This document shows, in pieces, positions 17,323-25,885 of a stretch of DNA of 64,000 nt. The stretch is from Paraburkholderia monticola (GTDB lineage Bacteria; Pseudomonadota; Gammaproteobacteria; Burkholderiales; Burkholderiaceae), in NCBI RefSeq assembly GCF_001580545.1, contig NZ_LRBG01000039.1, positions 248,001-312,000 on the forward strand, read 5' to 3'. The number at the start of each line of letters is the position of its first letter. Position 1 is the stretch's first letter. The position numbers were made by a program, and so were the translations under genes. A model generated the notes under the pieces. That model was not told the DNA's origin. It searched no databases and worked only from the letters and a program-made list of their open reading frames with translations.

Positions 17323-18812
17323 ACCTGACACTGACGCAGCGGCTCTCGCTCGTTTTCTCGATACTGTTGCTGGCGTGCTGCGGTGCGTCGGCGTGGCTGC
17401 AGATCCGTTCGAGCAAGATGCACGAACAGGAAGTCGTGCAAAGCCTGTCGCGCAGCGTCGCCGACGATATCGCGCACAGCACCACGCTGATGGACGCGAA
17501 CGGCCTGCGGCCCGACGCGGTGCGCCAACTGTTCGGTCAGTTGATGAGGGTCAATCCGAGCGTCGAGGTGTACCTGCTCGACAATCAAGGGCGTATCAAG
17601 GGCGACGACGCCCCCACGGGCCACGTCAAGCGCACTCAGGTCGATCTCGGGCCGATCCGGCAATTCATCGCCGGAGAAGCGTTGCCGATCCTCGGCGACG
17701 ATCCGCGCAACCTCGACGGGAAAAAGGTGTTCAGTGCGGCGCCGCTGCAACTGAAGGGCCAGCAACCATCAGGTTATATCTATGTGGTCCTGCTCGGTGA
17801 GGAACACGATGCGCTCGCCGCACGCGTGGCCGCCAGCTCCGTTTTGCGCACTACGCTGTGGTCGATGGCGCTGGTCGCGCTGCTCGGCCTGATTGCGGGC
17901 CTGATGGCATTTGGCCTGATCACGCGGCCGCTGCGCAGCCTCACCGAAGCCATGCGCCGCTTCGACGCCGACGGCGAGCCGGACACCCAACCGGCCGTGC
18001 CGCGCTCGGCGCCGGCCGGACAGCGCGACGAAATCGCCGTGCTCGAAGCCACGTTTGCGCAGATGGCGAACCGCATCGGTGTGCAGTGGCGTGCGCTAAC
18101 GAGACAGGACCAGCAACGACGCGAGTTGATCGCCAATATTTCGCACGACCTGCGCACCCCGCTCACCTCCTTGCACGGCTACCTCGAGACCCTGTCGCTC
18201 AAGGCCGACACGCTCAGCGACACCGAGCGCAAACGCTATCTGGCGATCGCGCTGGCACAAAGCGTCAAGGTCGGGCGGCTCGCGCAATCGTTATTCGAAC
18301 TGGCCCGGCTCGAACACGGCAACGTGCAACCCGCGCTCGAGCAATTCTCGCTGGTCGATCTGGTGCAGGACGTTTTCCAGAAATTCGAACTGCCGGCCGA
18401 GGCGCGGCACATCCGGCTGCGAGCGGGCATTCCGCCGCGCCTGCCGGCCGTCTGCGCCGATCTGGGGATGATCGAGCGCGTGCTGACGAACCTGCTCGAC
18501 AATGCGATCCGGCACACGCCCGCCGACGGCGAGATCACCGTCGATCTCGCGCACAAGGACGGCCGGGTATCGATCACGGTCAGCGACACCGGTCCCGGCA
18601 TTCCAGCGGAGCAGCGTGAAGGCATGTTCGAACGCCCGTTCAGCTCGGGCGGCACGCGCCGCGGCGGCGGACTCGGGCTGCTGATCGTGCAGCGCATGCT
18701 GCAATTGCATCACAGCCAGATTCGCCTGCTCGAAGGTACAGGCCCCGGCACGACGTTCTGCTTCGATCTGCCGACAGCGGAGAAGTCGGGGGCTTCCAGC
18801 GTCCCGCTCTGA
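17319..18812 (+). CDS. sensor histidine kinase
   Basis: A 497-aa kinase starting at GTG, overlapping the response regulator. TM1 is at about 8-28. A periplasmic sensor segment of about 140 residues without recognisable domain follows. TM2 is at about 170-195, then HAMP, HisKA with the phospho-His in ANISHDLRTPLTSL, and HATPase with N box (LLDNAIRHT), G1 (DTGPGIP) and G2 (GGGLGLLIV) motifs. It is an inner-membrane protein. With the neighbouring msrB-dipZ-msrA unit it may sense envelope oxidative stress; that is inferred from position only. Confidence 0.92.
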   Translation: MNLTLTQRLSLVFSILLLACCGASAWLQIRSSKMHEQEVVQSLSRSVADDIAHSTTLMDANGLRPDAVRQLFGQLMRVNPSVEVYLLDNQGRIKGDDAPTGHVKRTQVDLGPIRQFIAGEALPILGDDPRNLDGKKVFSAAPLQLKGQQPSGYIYVVLLGEEHDALAARVAASSVLRTTLWSMALVALLGLIAGLMAFGLITRPLRSLTEAMRRFDADGEPDTQPAVPRSAPAGQRDEIAVLEATFAQMANRIGVQWRALTRQDQQRRELIANISHDLRTPLTSLHGYLETLSLKADTLSDTERKRYLAIALAQSVKVGRLAQSLFELARLEHGNVQPALEQFSLVDLVQDVFQKFELPAEARHIRLRAGIPPRLPAVCADLGMIERVLTNLLDNAIRHTPADGEITVDLAHKDGRVSITVSDTGPGIPAEQREGMFERPFSSGGTRRGGGLGLLIVQRMLQLHHSQIRLLEGTGPGTTFCFDLPTAEKSGASSVPL

Positions 18813-18853
18813 CTGGGTATTCGCCCATGCGTCGAGGCGACGTGACTCCACCC

Positions 18854-19837
18854 TCACCGCTTCGGATACAACCCCAACGTACTCGCATGCAGGCGCGCGA
18901 GGCCGAGCAACGCATCCGTATAAGGCGTCGGCACACGCGTGAGCTGCCCCAACTCGCGCACCGCGCCGACCAGCGCATCGAGTTCGACCGCCTTACCCGC
19001 CTGCACGTCCTGCAGCATCGACGTCTTCATCGCGCCGAGCTTCAGCGTGACCGCGTGACGATCGTCGGGTGCCTGGTCGATCGGGATACCGAAGCGCGCG
19101 CCGATTTCCTTCGCCTCCAGCATGATGTGCGTGACGAAGCCGCGCACGAGTTCGTCTCCGAGGATCCGGTCGGTCGTCGCGCCGGTGATCGCGCTGACCG
19201 GGTTCATCGTCATGTTGCCCCATAGCTTGAACCAGACGTCGCGCTGGATCTGCGCCGAGGCCGTCGCATGGAAGCCCGCCGCCTGCAGCAGCGCGGCGAG
19301 CAGCTCGACGCGCTCGCTCGGCTTGCCCGAGGCCTCGCCGACGATCAGCCCATTGCCCTGGTGATGCCGGATCACGCCGGGCGCGTCGATCAGGCAGCTG
19401 GCATGCACGACGCAGCCGAGCGTCTGCGCGGCCGGAATCGCGGCGGCAATCGCACCGTCGGGATCGATCGTCTTCAGGCGCTGGCCCGCCAGCTCGCCGC
19501 CGAGGCCGTCGCAGAACCACCACGGCACGCCGTTCATCGCCGTCAGCACGACGGTTTCCGGGCCGAGCAGCGGCTTGATATGCGCGGCCACCGCCGCCAT
19601 CGCCGGACCCTTCACCGCGATCACGACGAACTCCTGCACGCCGAGGTCGGCCGGTTTGTCGCTCGCCTTCACCTGCTCGGCGTAAATCACGCCGCCTTCG
19701 ATGAGCCGCAGACCATGCTGGCGCACCGCATCGAGCGTCGCGCCGCGCGCGACCACGCCAACCTGATGCCCCGCCTGCGCGAGCTTCACTCCCATCCAGC
19801 CGCCGATCGAGCCGGCGCCGTAGATCGCTACTTTCAT
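18854..19837 (-). CDS. 2-dehydropantoate 2-reductase-like (PanE/ApbA family)
   Basis: A 327-aa NADPH-dependent reductase. An N-terminal Rossmann motif (IYGAGSIGGWMG) and the C-terminal ApbA domain (KLWGNMTMNPVSAITGA, with the conserved catalytic Lys) identify the family. True ketopantoate reductase is one option. The context with an aldolase and an aminotransferase, and the lack of panB or panC, make another 2-keto-acid substrate likely. It is cytoplasmic. It lies after the class II aldolase on the same strand, 59 bp away. Confidence 0.85.
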   Translation of the reverse strand: MKVAIYGAGSIGGWMGVKLAQAGHQVGVVARGATLDAVRQHGLRLIEGGVIYAEQVKASDKPADLGVQEFVVIAVKGPAMAAVAAHIKPLLGPETVVLTAMNGVPWWFCDGLGGELAGQRLKTIDPDGAIAAAIPAAQTLGCVVHASCLIDAPGVIRHHQGNGLIVGEASGKPSERVELLAALLQAAGFHATASAQIQRDVWFKLWGNMTMNPVSAITGATTDRILGDELVRGFVTHIMLEAKEIGARFGIPIDQAPDDRHAVTLKLGAMKTSMLQDVQAGKAVELDALVGAVRELGQLTRVPTPYTDALLGLARLHASTLGLYPKR

Positions 19838-19896
19838 CGCCTGAATCCTTGCCTGTTGCTGTGTTTATTGCCGCGCCGCTTTTCGCAGGGTTTCGA

Positions 19897-20691
19897 TCAT
19901 TGCCGGTAGCTCGCATCGATCCGATCGACCCGCCGCACTAGCGCGTCGAACACGTCCTGCCCGGCGCCGTGGCGCGGGTCGAACTGCAGCGCGTCGCGCG
20001 AGCAGCGCATCGCGATCTCCTCGGGCACCGGCCGCGCGCGGCCCATCGAGAACGTCGCCATCTGGATTTCGCAGGCGCGATTCAGCGTCCATAGAATCGC
20101 GAAGGCCTGCGGCAACGTGCGGCCCCACGATAGCAGACCGTGATTGCGCAATATCACGGCCTGTTTGTCGCCGATATGCGCGAGCAGCCGCGGTCCCTCT
20201 TCCGCATGAATGGTGATGCCCTCGAAGTCGTGATACCCGATCCGATCGTGCAACTGCGCGCTATAGAAGTTGGTCTGCTGCAAACCCTCTTCGAGACAGG
20301 CCACCGCGACACCCGCCGTGGTATGCGTGTGCATCACGCAGTGTGCGTCGGGCAAGCCCTCGTGAATGGCCGCGTGCACGACGAAGCCGGCCGGGTTCAC
20401 CGGATACGGCGAGCCGTCGAGCACGCGCCCGTGGGCATCGATCTTCACCAGATTGCTCGCGGTCACTTCGCTGTAGTGCAGCCCGAACGGGTTGATCAGG
20501 AAGTGCCGCTCGGCGCCGCTGACGCTGTCGGGCACGCGCAGCGTGATGTGGTTGTAAATCATCTCGGTCCAGCCGAGCAGATCGAAGATCCGGTAGCACG
20601 CGGCGAGTTGCACGCGCGCCTGCCATTCGTCCGGATGCATCGTCGCCGATCTGGGCGCGCTTGCCGGTTGCGCTTCGAGGGTCGTGGCCAT
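19897..20691 (-). CDS. class II aldolase/adducin family protein
   Basis: A 264-aa protein. ATG 20691 is chosen because GGAG lies about 9 nt upstream; ATG 20706 is an in-frame alternative. Zinc-ligand histidines are visible in VMHTHTTAG and in the later LRNHGLL segment, with the class II signature VHAAIHEGLPDAHCVMH. Family members cleave or decarboxylate sugar-acid phosphates or unphosphorylated acids. The substrate is unknown. It is followed by the PanE-like reductase and preceded by an aromatic aminotransferase, all on one strand, so a shared pathway is plausible. Confidence 0.85.
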   Translation of the reverse strand: MATTLEAQPASAPRSATMHPDEWQARVQLAACYRIFDLLGWTEMIYNHITLRVPDSVSGAERHFLINPFGLHYSEVTASNLVKIDAHGRVLDGSPYPVNPAGFVVHAAIHEGLPDAHCVMHTHTTAGVAVACLEEGLQQTNFYSAQLHDRIGYHDFEGITIHAEEGPRLLAHIGDKQAVILRNHGLLSWGRTLPQAFAILWTLNRACEIQMATFSMGRARPVPEEIAMRCSRDALQFDPRHGAGQDVFDALVRRVDRIDASYRQ

Positions 20692-20790
20692 CGTCAGTGT
20701 CTCCATGATTGTCGTTGTGGCGGCACGCCGATGCGTGCCGCCCATCGCTATTCACCCGTGCTGCGACAGCGGCCGACCCGCCGGCCGACG

Positions 20791-21990
20791 TCAGGCGCCC
20801 GTCACCACCGCCGCGATCGACGACGCGACATAGTCCGCGTTGCGCGCGTTCAGGCCCGCGACGCACATGCGGCCCGAGCGCAGCACGTACACTGCGTATT
20901 CGTTGCGCAGAAGTTCGACCTGGCTCTCGGACAGCCCCGTGTAGGTGAACATGCCGCGTTGCGCGACGTAGCGCGCGCGCATCACTTCATCGACGCGTCC
21001 GGCGAGTCCGGCGTGGATCACGTTGCGCATCGCCAGAATGCGCTCGCGCATCGCGCCGAGTTCGGCTTCCCACGACGCGCGCAGCGTCGAGTCGGCCAGC
21101 ACGTTGGCGACGAGGCGCGCGCCGTGCGTGGGCGGATTGCTATAGTTCGCGCGCACCGCCGACATCAGCTGGCCGGCCACGCGGGCGGCTTCGTCGGCGC
21201 TCTTGCAGACCACGCTCAACGCGCCGACGCGCTCGCCGTACAGCGAGAAATTCTTCGAGAACGAGTTCGCGACAATCAGCGGCACGTTCGCGTCGGCGAG
21301 CAGACGCACCGGCGCGGCGTCTTCTTCGAGGCCCGCGCCGAAGCCCTGGTAGGCCATGTCGACGAACGCAATCAGCTTGCGGCGCTGCAAAACCGGCACC
21401 AGTTCGGCCCATTGCGCCGGGCTCAGATCGACGCCGGTCGGGTTGTGGCAGCACGCGTGCAGCAACACGACGCTCTTTTCCGGCAGCGCGTCGATCGCGG
21501 CGAGCATTTCGGCGAAACGCAGGCCGCCCGTTTGCGGGTCGTAGTACGGATAGGTGTTGACCGTGAGGCCGGCGCCTTCGAACACGACGCGATGGTTTTC
21601 CCAGCTTGGGTCGCTGATCCACATCTGCGAGCCGGGGAAGTAGCGCTTCAGGAAATCGGCACCGACCTTCAGCGCGCCCGAGCCGCCGAGCGTTTGCAGC
21701 GTCGCGATCCGGCCTTCGGCGCGCGCCGCGCTGTCGGCGCCGAACACGAGCGCCTGCGCGGTGTCGCGATACAGCGGCAGACCGGCCATCGGCAGATAAG
21801 AGCGCGGGCCGATCGCGTCGAGCAGCGCGGTTTCGGCGCGGCGCACCGCGTCGATCACCGGCAGCTTGCCGGCGTCGTCGAAATAGATGCCGATGCTGAG
21901 GTTGACCTTGTTCGGCCGGGGGTCCAGCTGAAAGTCTTCGTTCAGGCTCAGAATCGGGTCGCCCGGATAGGCGGGAATATGGTCGAACAT
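20791..21990 (-). CDS. tyrB: aromatic/aspartate-family aminotransferase
   Basis: A 399-aa class I PLP-dependent aminotransferase of the AspC/TyrB branch (MFDHIPAYPGDPILSLNEDF...). The PLP Lys is in NSFSKNFSLYGERVG. The Asp/Tyr cofactor residues (FVDMAYQGFG) and the substrate Arg (near RMCVAGLN) are intact. ATG 21990 has AAGGA 7 nt upstream, and the longer upstream frame is not coding. It should transaminate aromatic amino acids or aspartate. It is divergent from a LysR regulator. Confidence 0.9.
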   Translation of the reverse strand: MFDHIPAYPGDPILSLNEDFQLDPRPNKVNLSIGIYFDDAGKLPVIDAVRRAETALLDAIGPRSYLPMAGLPLYRDTAQALVFGADSAARAEGRIATLQTLGGSGALKVGADFLKRYFPGSQMWISDPSWENHRVVFEGAGLTVNTYPYYDPQTGGLRFAEMLAAIDALPEKSVVLLHACCHNPTGVDLSPAQWAELVPVLQRRKLIAFVDMAYQGFGAGLEEDAAPVRLLADANVPLIVANSFSKNFSLYGERVGALSVVCKSADEAARVAGQLMSAVRANYSNPPTHGARLVANVLADSTLRASWEAELGAMRERILAMRNVIHAGLAGRVDEVMRARYVAQRGMFTYTGLSESQVELLRNEYAVYVLRSGRMCVAGLNARNADYVASSIAAVVTGA

Positions 21991-22170
21991 GACGGGTCCT
22001 TGAAGACGGCCTCTGAAGGCCTGTTGTAGCGGTCGTCCGCGCGGCGCCCGGACGACAGGGCAAACCTCAAGTCTAAGCGGGTTTGCCGGGCTAAGTCGAC
22101 CGGCACGAGTGTCGACCGGCGGCGCGCCGCGCACAATCAATCGATTTTTCACGATTCGTAAGTTTTTCTT

Positions 22171-22176
22171 TAGAAT
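22171..22176 (+). promoter_or_regulatory. -10 element very close to the LysR start
   Basis: TAGAAT at 22171-22176, with TTCACG 17 bp upstream, forms a sigma-70-type promoter. It would start RNA at about the ATG at 22184, which has no Shine-Dalgarno sequence. The mRNA may be leaderless or nearly so. AATCGATT (22139-22146) and AATCGAT (22174-22180) flank the promoter and may be operator halves. Confidence 0.4.
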
Positions 22177-22183
22177 CGATCGT

Positions 22184-23125
22184 ATGCCCCTGACCCGCGT
22201 CACAATCCGCCAATTCGAAGCGTTTCTCGCCATCGTCGATCTGCACAGCATCGGCGCGGCGGCGCAGCGGCTCGGGCTGACTTCGTCGGCGGTGAGCCAG
22301 TTGCTGGCGGAACTCGAAGCCGAGCTCGGCTTCCGGCTGTTCGATCGCACCACGCGGCGCGTCGCGCTGTCCAGCGCGGGGCAGGACTTTCTGGCCTCGG
22401 CCGAATCGGTGCTGCGGCACGTGCGCGCGGCCGCCCAGTCCGCCGACGATATCCGCAACCGCGCCGCCGGCATCGTGCGGGTCGGCGCGCCGCTCGTGAT
22501 CGCGTCGACCGCGTTGCCCGCGGCGATCGCCGAGTACGCGCGCGACAAGCCGAAGGTCGTCGTGCGCATCTGCGATACCGAGGTCGAACAACTGGTGGAG
22601 CGCGTCGAGAGCGGCGACATCGATCTCGCGATCGGCCCGGACCGGCAAAGCGGCGCGCGCGTGCGCTGCGAGCCCGCGTTCGCGAGCCCGTGGGTCATGT
22701 GGTGCTCGGCCACGCATCCGCTCGCGGCGCGCCGCCGCGTGCAGTGGCCGCATCTGCGCGACGTGCCGATCGTCGCGACCGGCCGCGACCACGAACGTGC
22801 GGTCGATCAGATGCGCGCCAATCTGCCGGTGGAGGCGCGCATCGTCCCGGTCGAGGTCGTCGACAATGTGACCACCGCGTTCGGTCTCGCCGCGCAGGGG
22901 CTGGCGGTGACGCTCGCGCCAGCCTATGTCGCGCCGCTCGCGCGCACGTTCGGGCTCGTGATGAAGCGCATCGTAGACCCCGAGACGATTCGTGAAGTGT
23001 GTGTGTATCGCTCGACCGAGCGTGCGCTGTCGCCATCGGCCGATGGCTTCGCGGATTTCGTGATGCGCTGGTTGAAGCGCTGGGATCGGGAGACCCAGGC
23101 CGAGGCGCGGGGTAAAAGGGCTTGA
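22184..23125 (+). CDS. LysR-type transcriptional regulator
   Basis: A 313-aa LysR regulator (MPLTRVTIRQFEAFLAIVDLHSI; HTH about 1-63; effector domain from about 92). ATG 22184 begins the family homology; an upstream ATG in frame lies in non-coding sequence. It is divergent from the aminotransferase gene, which is its likely target. The stop codon falls inside the first unit of an 11-bp tandem repeat. Confidence 0.9.
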   Translation: MPLTRVTIRQFEAFLAIVDLHSIGAAAQRLGLTSSAVSQLLAELEAELGFRLFDRTTRRVALSSAGQDFLASAESVLRHVRAAAQSADDIRNRAAGIVRVGAPLVIASTALPAAIAEYARDKPKVVVRICDTEVEQLVERVESGDIDLAIGPDRQSGARVRCEPAFASPWVMWCSATHPLAARRRVQWPHLRDVPIVATGRDHERAVDQMRANLPVEARIVPVEVVDNVTTAFGLAAQGLAVTLAPAYVAPLARTFGLVMKRIVDPETIREVCVYRSTERALSPSADGFADFVMRWLKRWDRETQAEARGKRA

Positions 23126-23150
23126 AGCGGGCTTGAAGCGGGCTTGAAGC
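23118..23150. repeat. three tandem 11-bp repeats
   Basis: GGGCTTGAAGC occurs three times without spacer at 23118-23128, 23129-23139 and 23140-23150. The first copy contains the LysR stop codon, and each unit carries TGA. An 11-bp unit shifts frame, so copy-number changes would alter the tail after the stop only if the first unit were lost. Confidence 0.9.
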
Positions 23151-23181
23151 GAGCCTGACGCCCGCTTCGGCACCGATGCGG

Positions 23182-24006
23182 CTAAGGTTGCATACACAGC
23201 GCGAACAGTTGCCGCTGATTCGAAATCCCGAGCCGCGCATACGCACGCTTCTGATACGTGACCACGCTCGCTGGCTTCACGCCCATCTGCCCGGCGATCT
23301 CGGCGGCGCTCGCGCCTTCGAGCGTGCCACGCAGCACGTCGAGCTCGCGCGGCGTCAGCGCCGGACACACGCGCCGCACGCGCGCGAGCATCGCCGCACC
23401 GGCGCCCTGCTGATGCTGCCCGTTCAGCGCGTAATGGCCCTTCGCCGCATGCGCGAACAGCGGCGCGACGCCTTCGATCCGCTCCAGTTCGCCCGGCGCG
23501 AATACGCCGTACGCGCGGTCGCGATACAGGTTGATCGACAGCCACACGCCGTCCACCGGCCGCACCAGCAAGGACAGCCGGTCCGACACGTTCGGTTGCG
23601 CGTAGCAGGCCGCGCGATACGCTTCGTTTTCGATTTCGTCGCCGCGCTGCTGATGCAGCACCAGTGCATCGCGCGGGGCCGTGTGCACGCCGGGGTTGGT
23701 CGAGCCGATGATCGCGCGATTGCCGTCGAGCGCATAGAAATGCGCGGCGTAGCGCTCGGCGACCTCGCGCAGATAATGCCCTCCGCGATGATCGGCCGCC
23801 GACAAAGTACGCGGCCGCGCCTCGAACTCATACGCGAAGACCGTGCACTGCGACACCGGCAGCGACAGCGACTCGCCAACCGTCTGCAGAATGCTCGCGG
23901 CGAGCGCGTCGGTGTCCGGGTGGGAGATCGCCATGACGAGGTCGGTGGCGCGCGCGGTGCTGATCTGCCCGCTGCGCTGCGGTGATGCAAGGCGCCAGGA
24001 ACGCAT
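23182..24006 (-). CDS. LuxR-type transcriptional regulator
   Basis: About 274 aa from ATG 24006; starts at 24093 or at the internal MAISHPD are also possible. The C-terminal 65 residues are a LuxR/FixJ-type HTH (LTPRELDVLRGTLEGASAAEIAGQMGVKPASVVTYQKRAYARLG). The N-terminal ~190 residues have no receiver, PAS or autoinducer-binding signature that I recognise. It is not paired with a kinase or a LuxI synthase here. Convergent with the LysR gene to its left. Confidence 0.85.
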   Translation of the reverse strand: MRSWRLASPQRSGQISTARATDLVMAISHPDTDALAASILQTVGESLSLPVSQCTVFAYEFEARPRTLSAADHRGGHYLREVAERYAAHFYALDGNRAIIGSTNPGVHTAPRDALVLHQQRGDEIENEAYRAACYAQPNVSDRLSLLVRPVDGVWLSINLYRDRAYGVFAPGELERIEGVAPLFAHAAKGHYALNGQHQQGAGAAMLARVRRVCPALTPRELDVLRGTLEGASAAEIAGQMGVKPASVVTYQKRAYARLGISNQRQLFALCMQP

Positions 24007-24108
24007 GATGAAAGTCGGTATCGCGCTGCGTGAATTCGGTTGCGGCAAGCGTAGCACAGCGGGTGAGCCGCGCCGCTCTACCCCCGTGACCAACGCTTTA
24101 TCGACCCG

Positions 24109-25236
24109 TTATCGCCGCGTGAACGCCCCGCGCTGCAATGCCACCGCCCTCGGCAATTCGATCGTGAAGGTCGTGCCCGCTTCCTCGGTGGACACGACGC
24201 TGACCTCACCGCCATGCATGCGCGTGATCTCCTGCACGATATGCAGCCCGAGCCCGAGTCCCTCGCGCGAGCGCGCGCCGTTGCCGTTCGAGACGAACGC
24301 CTTGAACAGATGCGGAAACACCTCGGCCGGGATCGTGCCGCGGTTGGATACCTTCAGGCGCACGACATCCTCGGCGTCGCCATCGACCTCGACAACGATA
24401 TCGCCCTCCGGCGCGCCATGATGCAGCGCATTGCCGACCAGATTCGACACCGCCTGCCACACGAGATCGGTATCCCACGCGCCGGCCGTATTGCCGGCGC
24501 AGGTGAAGACAATCTGCCTGCCGCTCTTTTGCGACGCGAATTCGTCGATCACCGAGCGGCATAGCGTCGCGAGTTCGATCGAGCGCGGCTGCAACGGCAG
24601 ACGTCCGCCCTGCAGGCGCGCGAGGTTCAGCAATTGATCGACCATCCGCGCCATGCGCAGCGAGCTGTTCTTCACGCGCGCCGCGACGGTCGCGGCCTGC
24701 TCGTCGGCCGCCGTGCGCATCAGGTATTCCGCCGACGCGAGCACCGCGCCGAGCGGCGTGCGCAGATCGTGACTGAGCACCGCCATCAGCATCTCGTTCG
24801 CTTCGAGCATCTGGCGCGTGGTCACCAGTTGCGCGGCAAGCTCGCGCTTCTGCTCTTCCAGTTGCACGAACACGTCGACCTTCGATTGCAGGATGCGCGG
24901 ATCGAACGGCTTGTACAGAAAGTCGACCGCGCCCGCCTCGTAGCCGCGGAACGTGCGCGACGCGTCCTGCGCGGTCGCGGTCAGAAAGATGATCGGCACA
25001 TGCGAGGTGCGCGGGCTGCCGCGCATCAGCGCGGCCAGCTCGAAGCCGTTCATGCCGGGCATGTTGACGTCGAGAATCGCCAGCGCGACTTCGTGCTTGA
25101 GCAGCAGATCGAGCGCGGCGGTGCCGGAGTCGGCGACCAGCACCGCAACGTCGGGCCGCGCGAGCAAGGCTTCGAGCGCGGTGATGTTGTGGACGATGTC
25201 GTCGACGATCAGGATGTTCACAGGTGAGTTCGTCAT
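24109..25236 (-). CDS. receiver-histidine kinase fusion
   Basis: A 375-aa soluble protein. An N-terminal receiver domain (residues about 8-125; phospho-acceptor Asp in AILDVNMPGMNG, Lys in LYKPFDP) is fused to a HisKA domain (phospho-His in VLSHDLRTPLGAV) and a HATPase domain (NALHHG, GLGLGLHIV). No membrane segment. It is the fourth gene of a unit with the hybrid kinase, CheR and CheB, starting 9 bp after cheB. It may receive phosphate from the upstream hybrid kinase. Confidence 0.92.
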   Translation of the reverse strand: MTNSPVNILIVDDIVHNITALEALLARPDVAVLVADSGTAALDLLLKHEVALAILDVNMPGMNGFELAALMRGSPRTSHVPIIFLTATAQDASRTFRGYEAGAVDFLYKPFDPRILQSKVDVFVQLEEQKRELAAQLVTTRQMLEANEMLMAVLSHDLRTPLGAVLASAEYLMRTAADEQAATVAARVKNSSLRMARMVDQLLNLARLQGGRLPLQPRSIELATLCRSVIDEFASQKSGRQIVFTCAGNTAGAWDTDLVWQAVSNLVGNALHHGAPEGDIVVEVDGDAEDVVRLKVSNRGTIPAEVFPHLFKAFVSNGNGARSREGLGLGLHIVQEITRMHGGEVSVVSTEEAGTTFTIELPRAVALQRGAFTRR

Positions 25237-25245
25237 GGCATCGGA

Positions 25246-25875
25246 TCAGGAAGAAGTCGGCAGCGCGGCAAGGCGCTTCGCCAGGGTTTCGGGATGGTAG
25301 ATTGCGTCGGCCACGCCACGCGCGATCGCCGCGCGCGGCATCTCCGGTGAAGCGGCGCTGTCCGGCTCCTGCACCCACGCGGTGCCGCCGCACGCGCGCA
25401 CACGTTCGAGCCCGTGCGCGCCGTCGTCGTTGGCGCCGGACAGCAGGATCGCGAGCAGCCGCTCGCCGTACACCTCGGCGGCCGATTCGAACAGCACGTC
25501 GATCGACGGCCGCGAGAAGCGCACCGCCGCATCGGTCGACAGCGCGACCGTACGGTCCACTTCGACCAGCATGTGATAACCCGCCGGCGCGACATGCACG
25601 CGGCCCGGCAGGATCAGCTCGCCCGCATCGGGTTCGAGCACCGGCAGCGCGCAGCGATACGCGAGCGCCGGCACCAGATAGCTCGGCGGATCGGGCGGCA
25701 GGTGCGTGACGATCATCACGGCCGGCGCGAAGCGCGCGGGCAAGATGGCGAGCAGCACCTTGAGCACCTCGATGCCGCCTGCCGAGCCGCCGATCACGAC
25801 GAGATCGTAGCTTCGTGGCGCCTGCGTGGGCGCCGCGGTGCTGGCCTCGGCGCGCTGAACGTTCGAGCGTGGCAT
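25246..25875 (-). CDS. CheB-type protein-glutamate methylesterase domain
   Basis: A 209-aa stand-alone CheB catalytic domain without receiver. The Ser of GGSAGG, the His of VTHLPPDPPS and the Asp of LSGANDDGAHG form the expected triad. It should remove methyl groups from glutamates or deamidate glutamines in a receptor-like partner. It lies 10 bp after the cheR gene. No chemoreceptor is encoded nearby. Confidence 0.9.
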   Translation of the reverse strand: MPRSNVQRAEASTAAPTQAPRSYDLVVIGGSAGGIEVLKVLLAILPARFAPAVMIVTHLPPDPPSYLVPALAYRCALPVLEPDAGELILPGRVHVAPAGYHMLVEVDRTVALSTDAAVRFSRPSIDVLFESAAEVYGERLLAILLSGANDDGAHGLERVRACGGTAWVQEPDSAASPEMPRAAIARGVADAIYHPETLAKRLAALPTSS

Positions 25876-25885
25876 GGCGACCTCG

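Noticed and set aside
18831..18843. CGTCG-AGG-CGACG hairpin between the kinase and PanE-like genes
   Set aside because: Only 5 bp with a 3-nt loop in very GC-rich DNA; not enough to call a terminator.
20140..22029. A 629-codon open frame on the plus strand
   Set aside because: Antisense to the aldolase and aminotransferase genes, which have full catalytic motifs.
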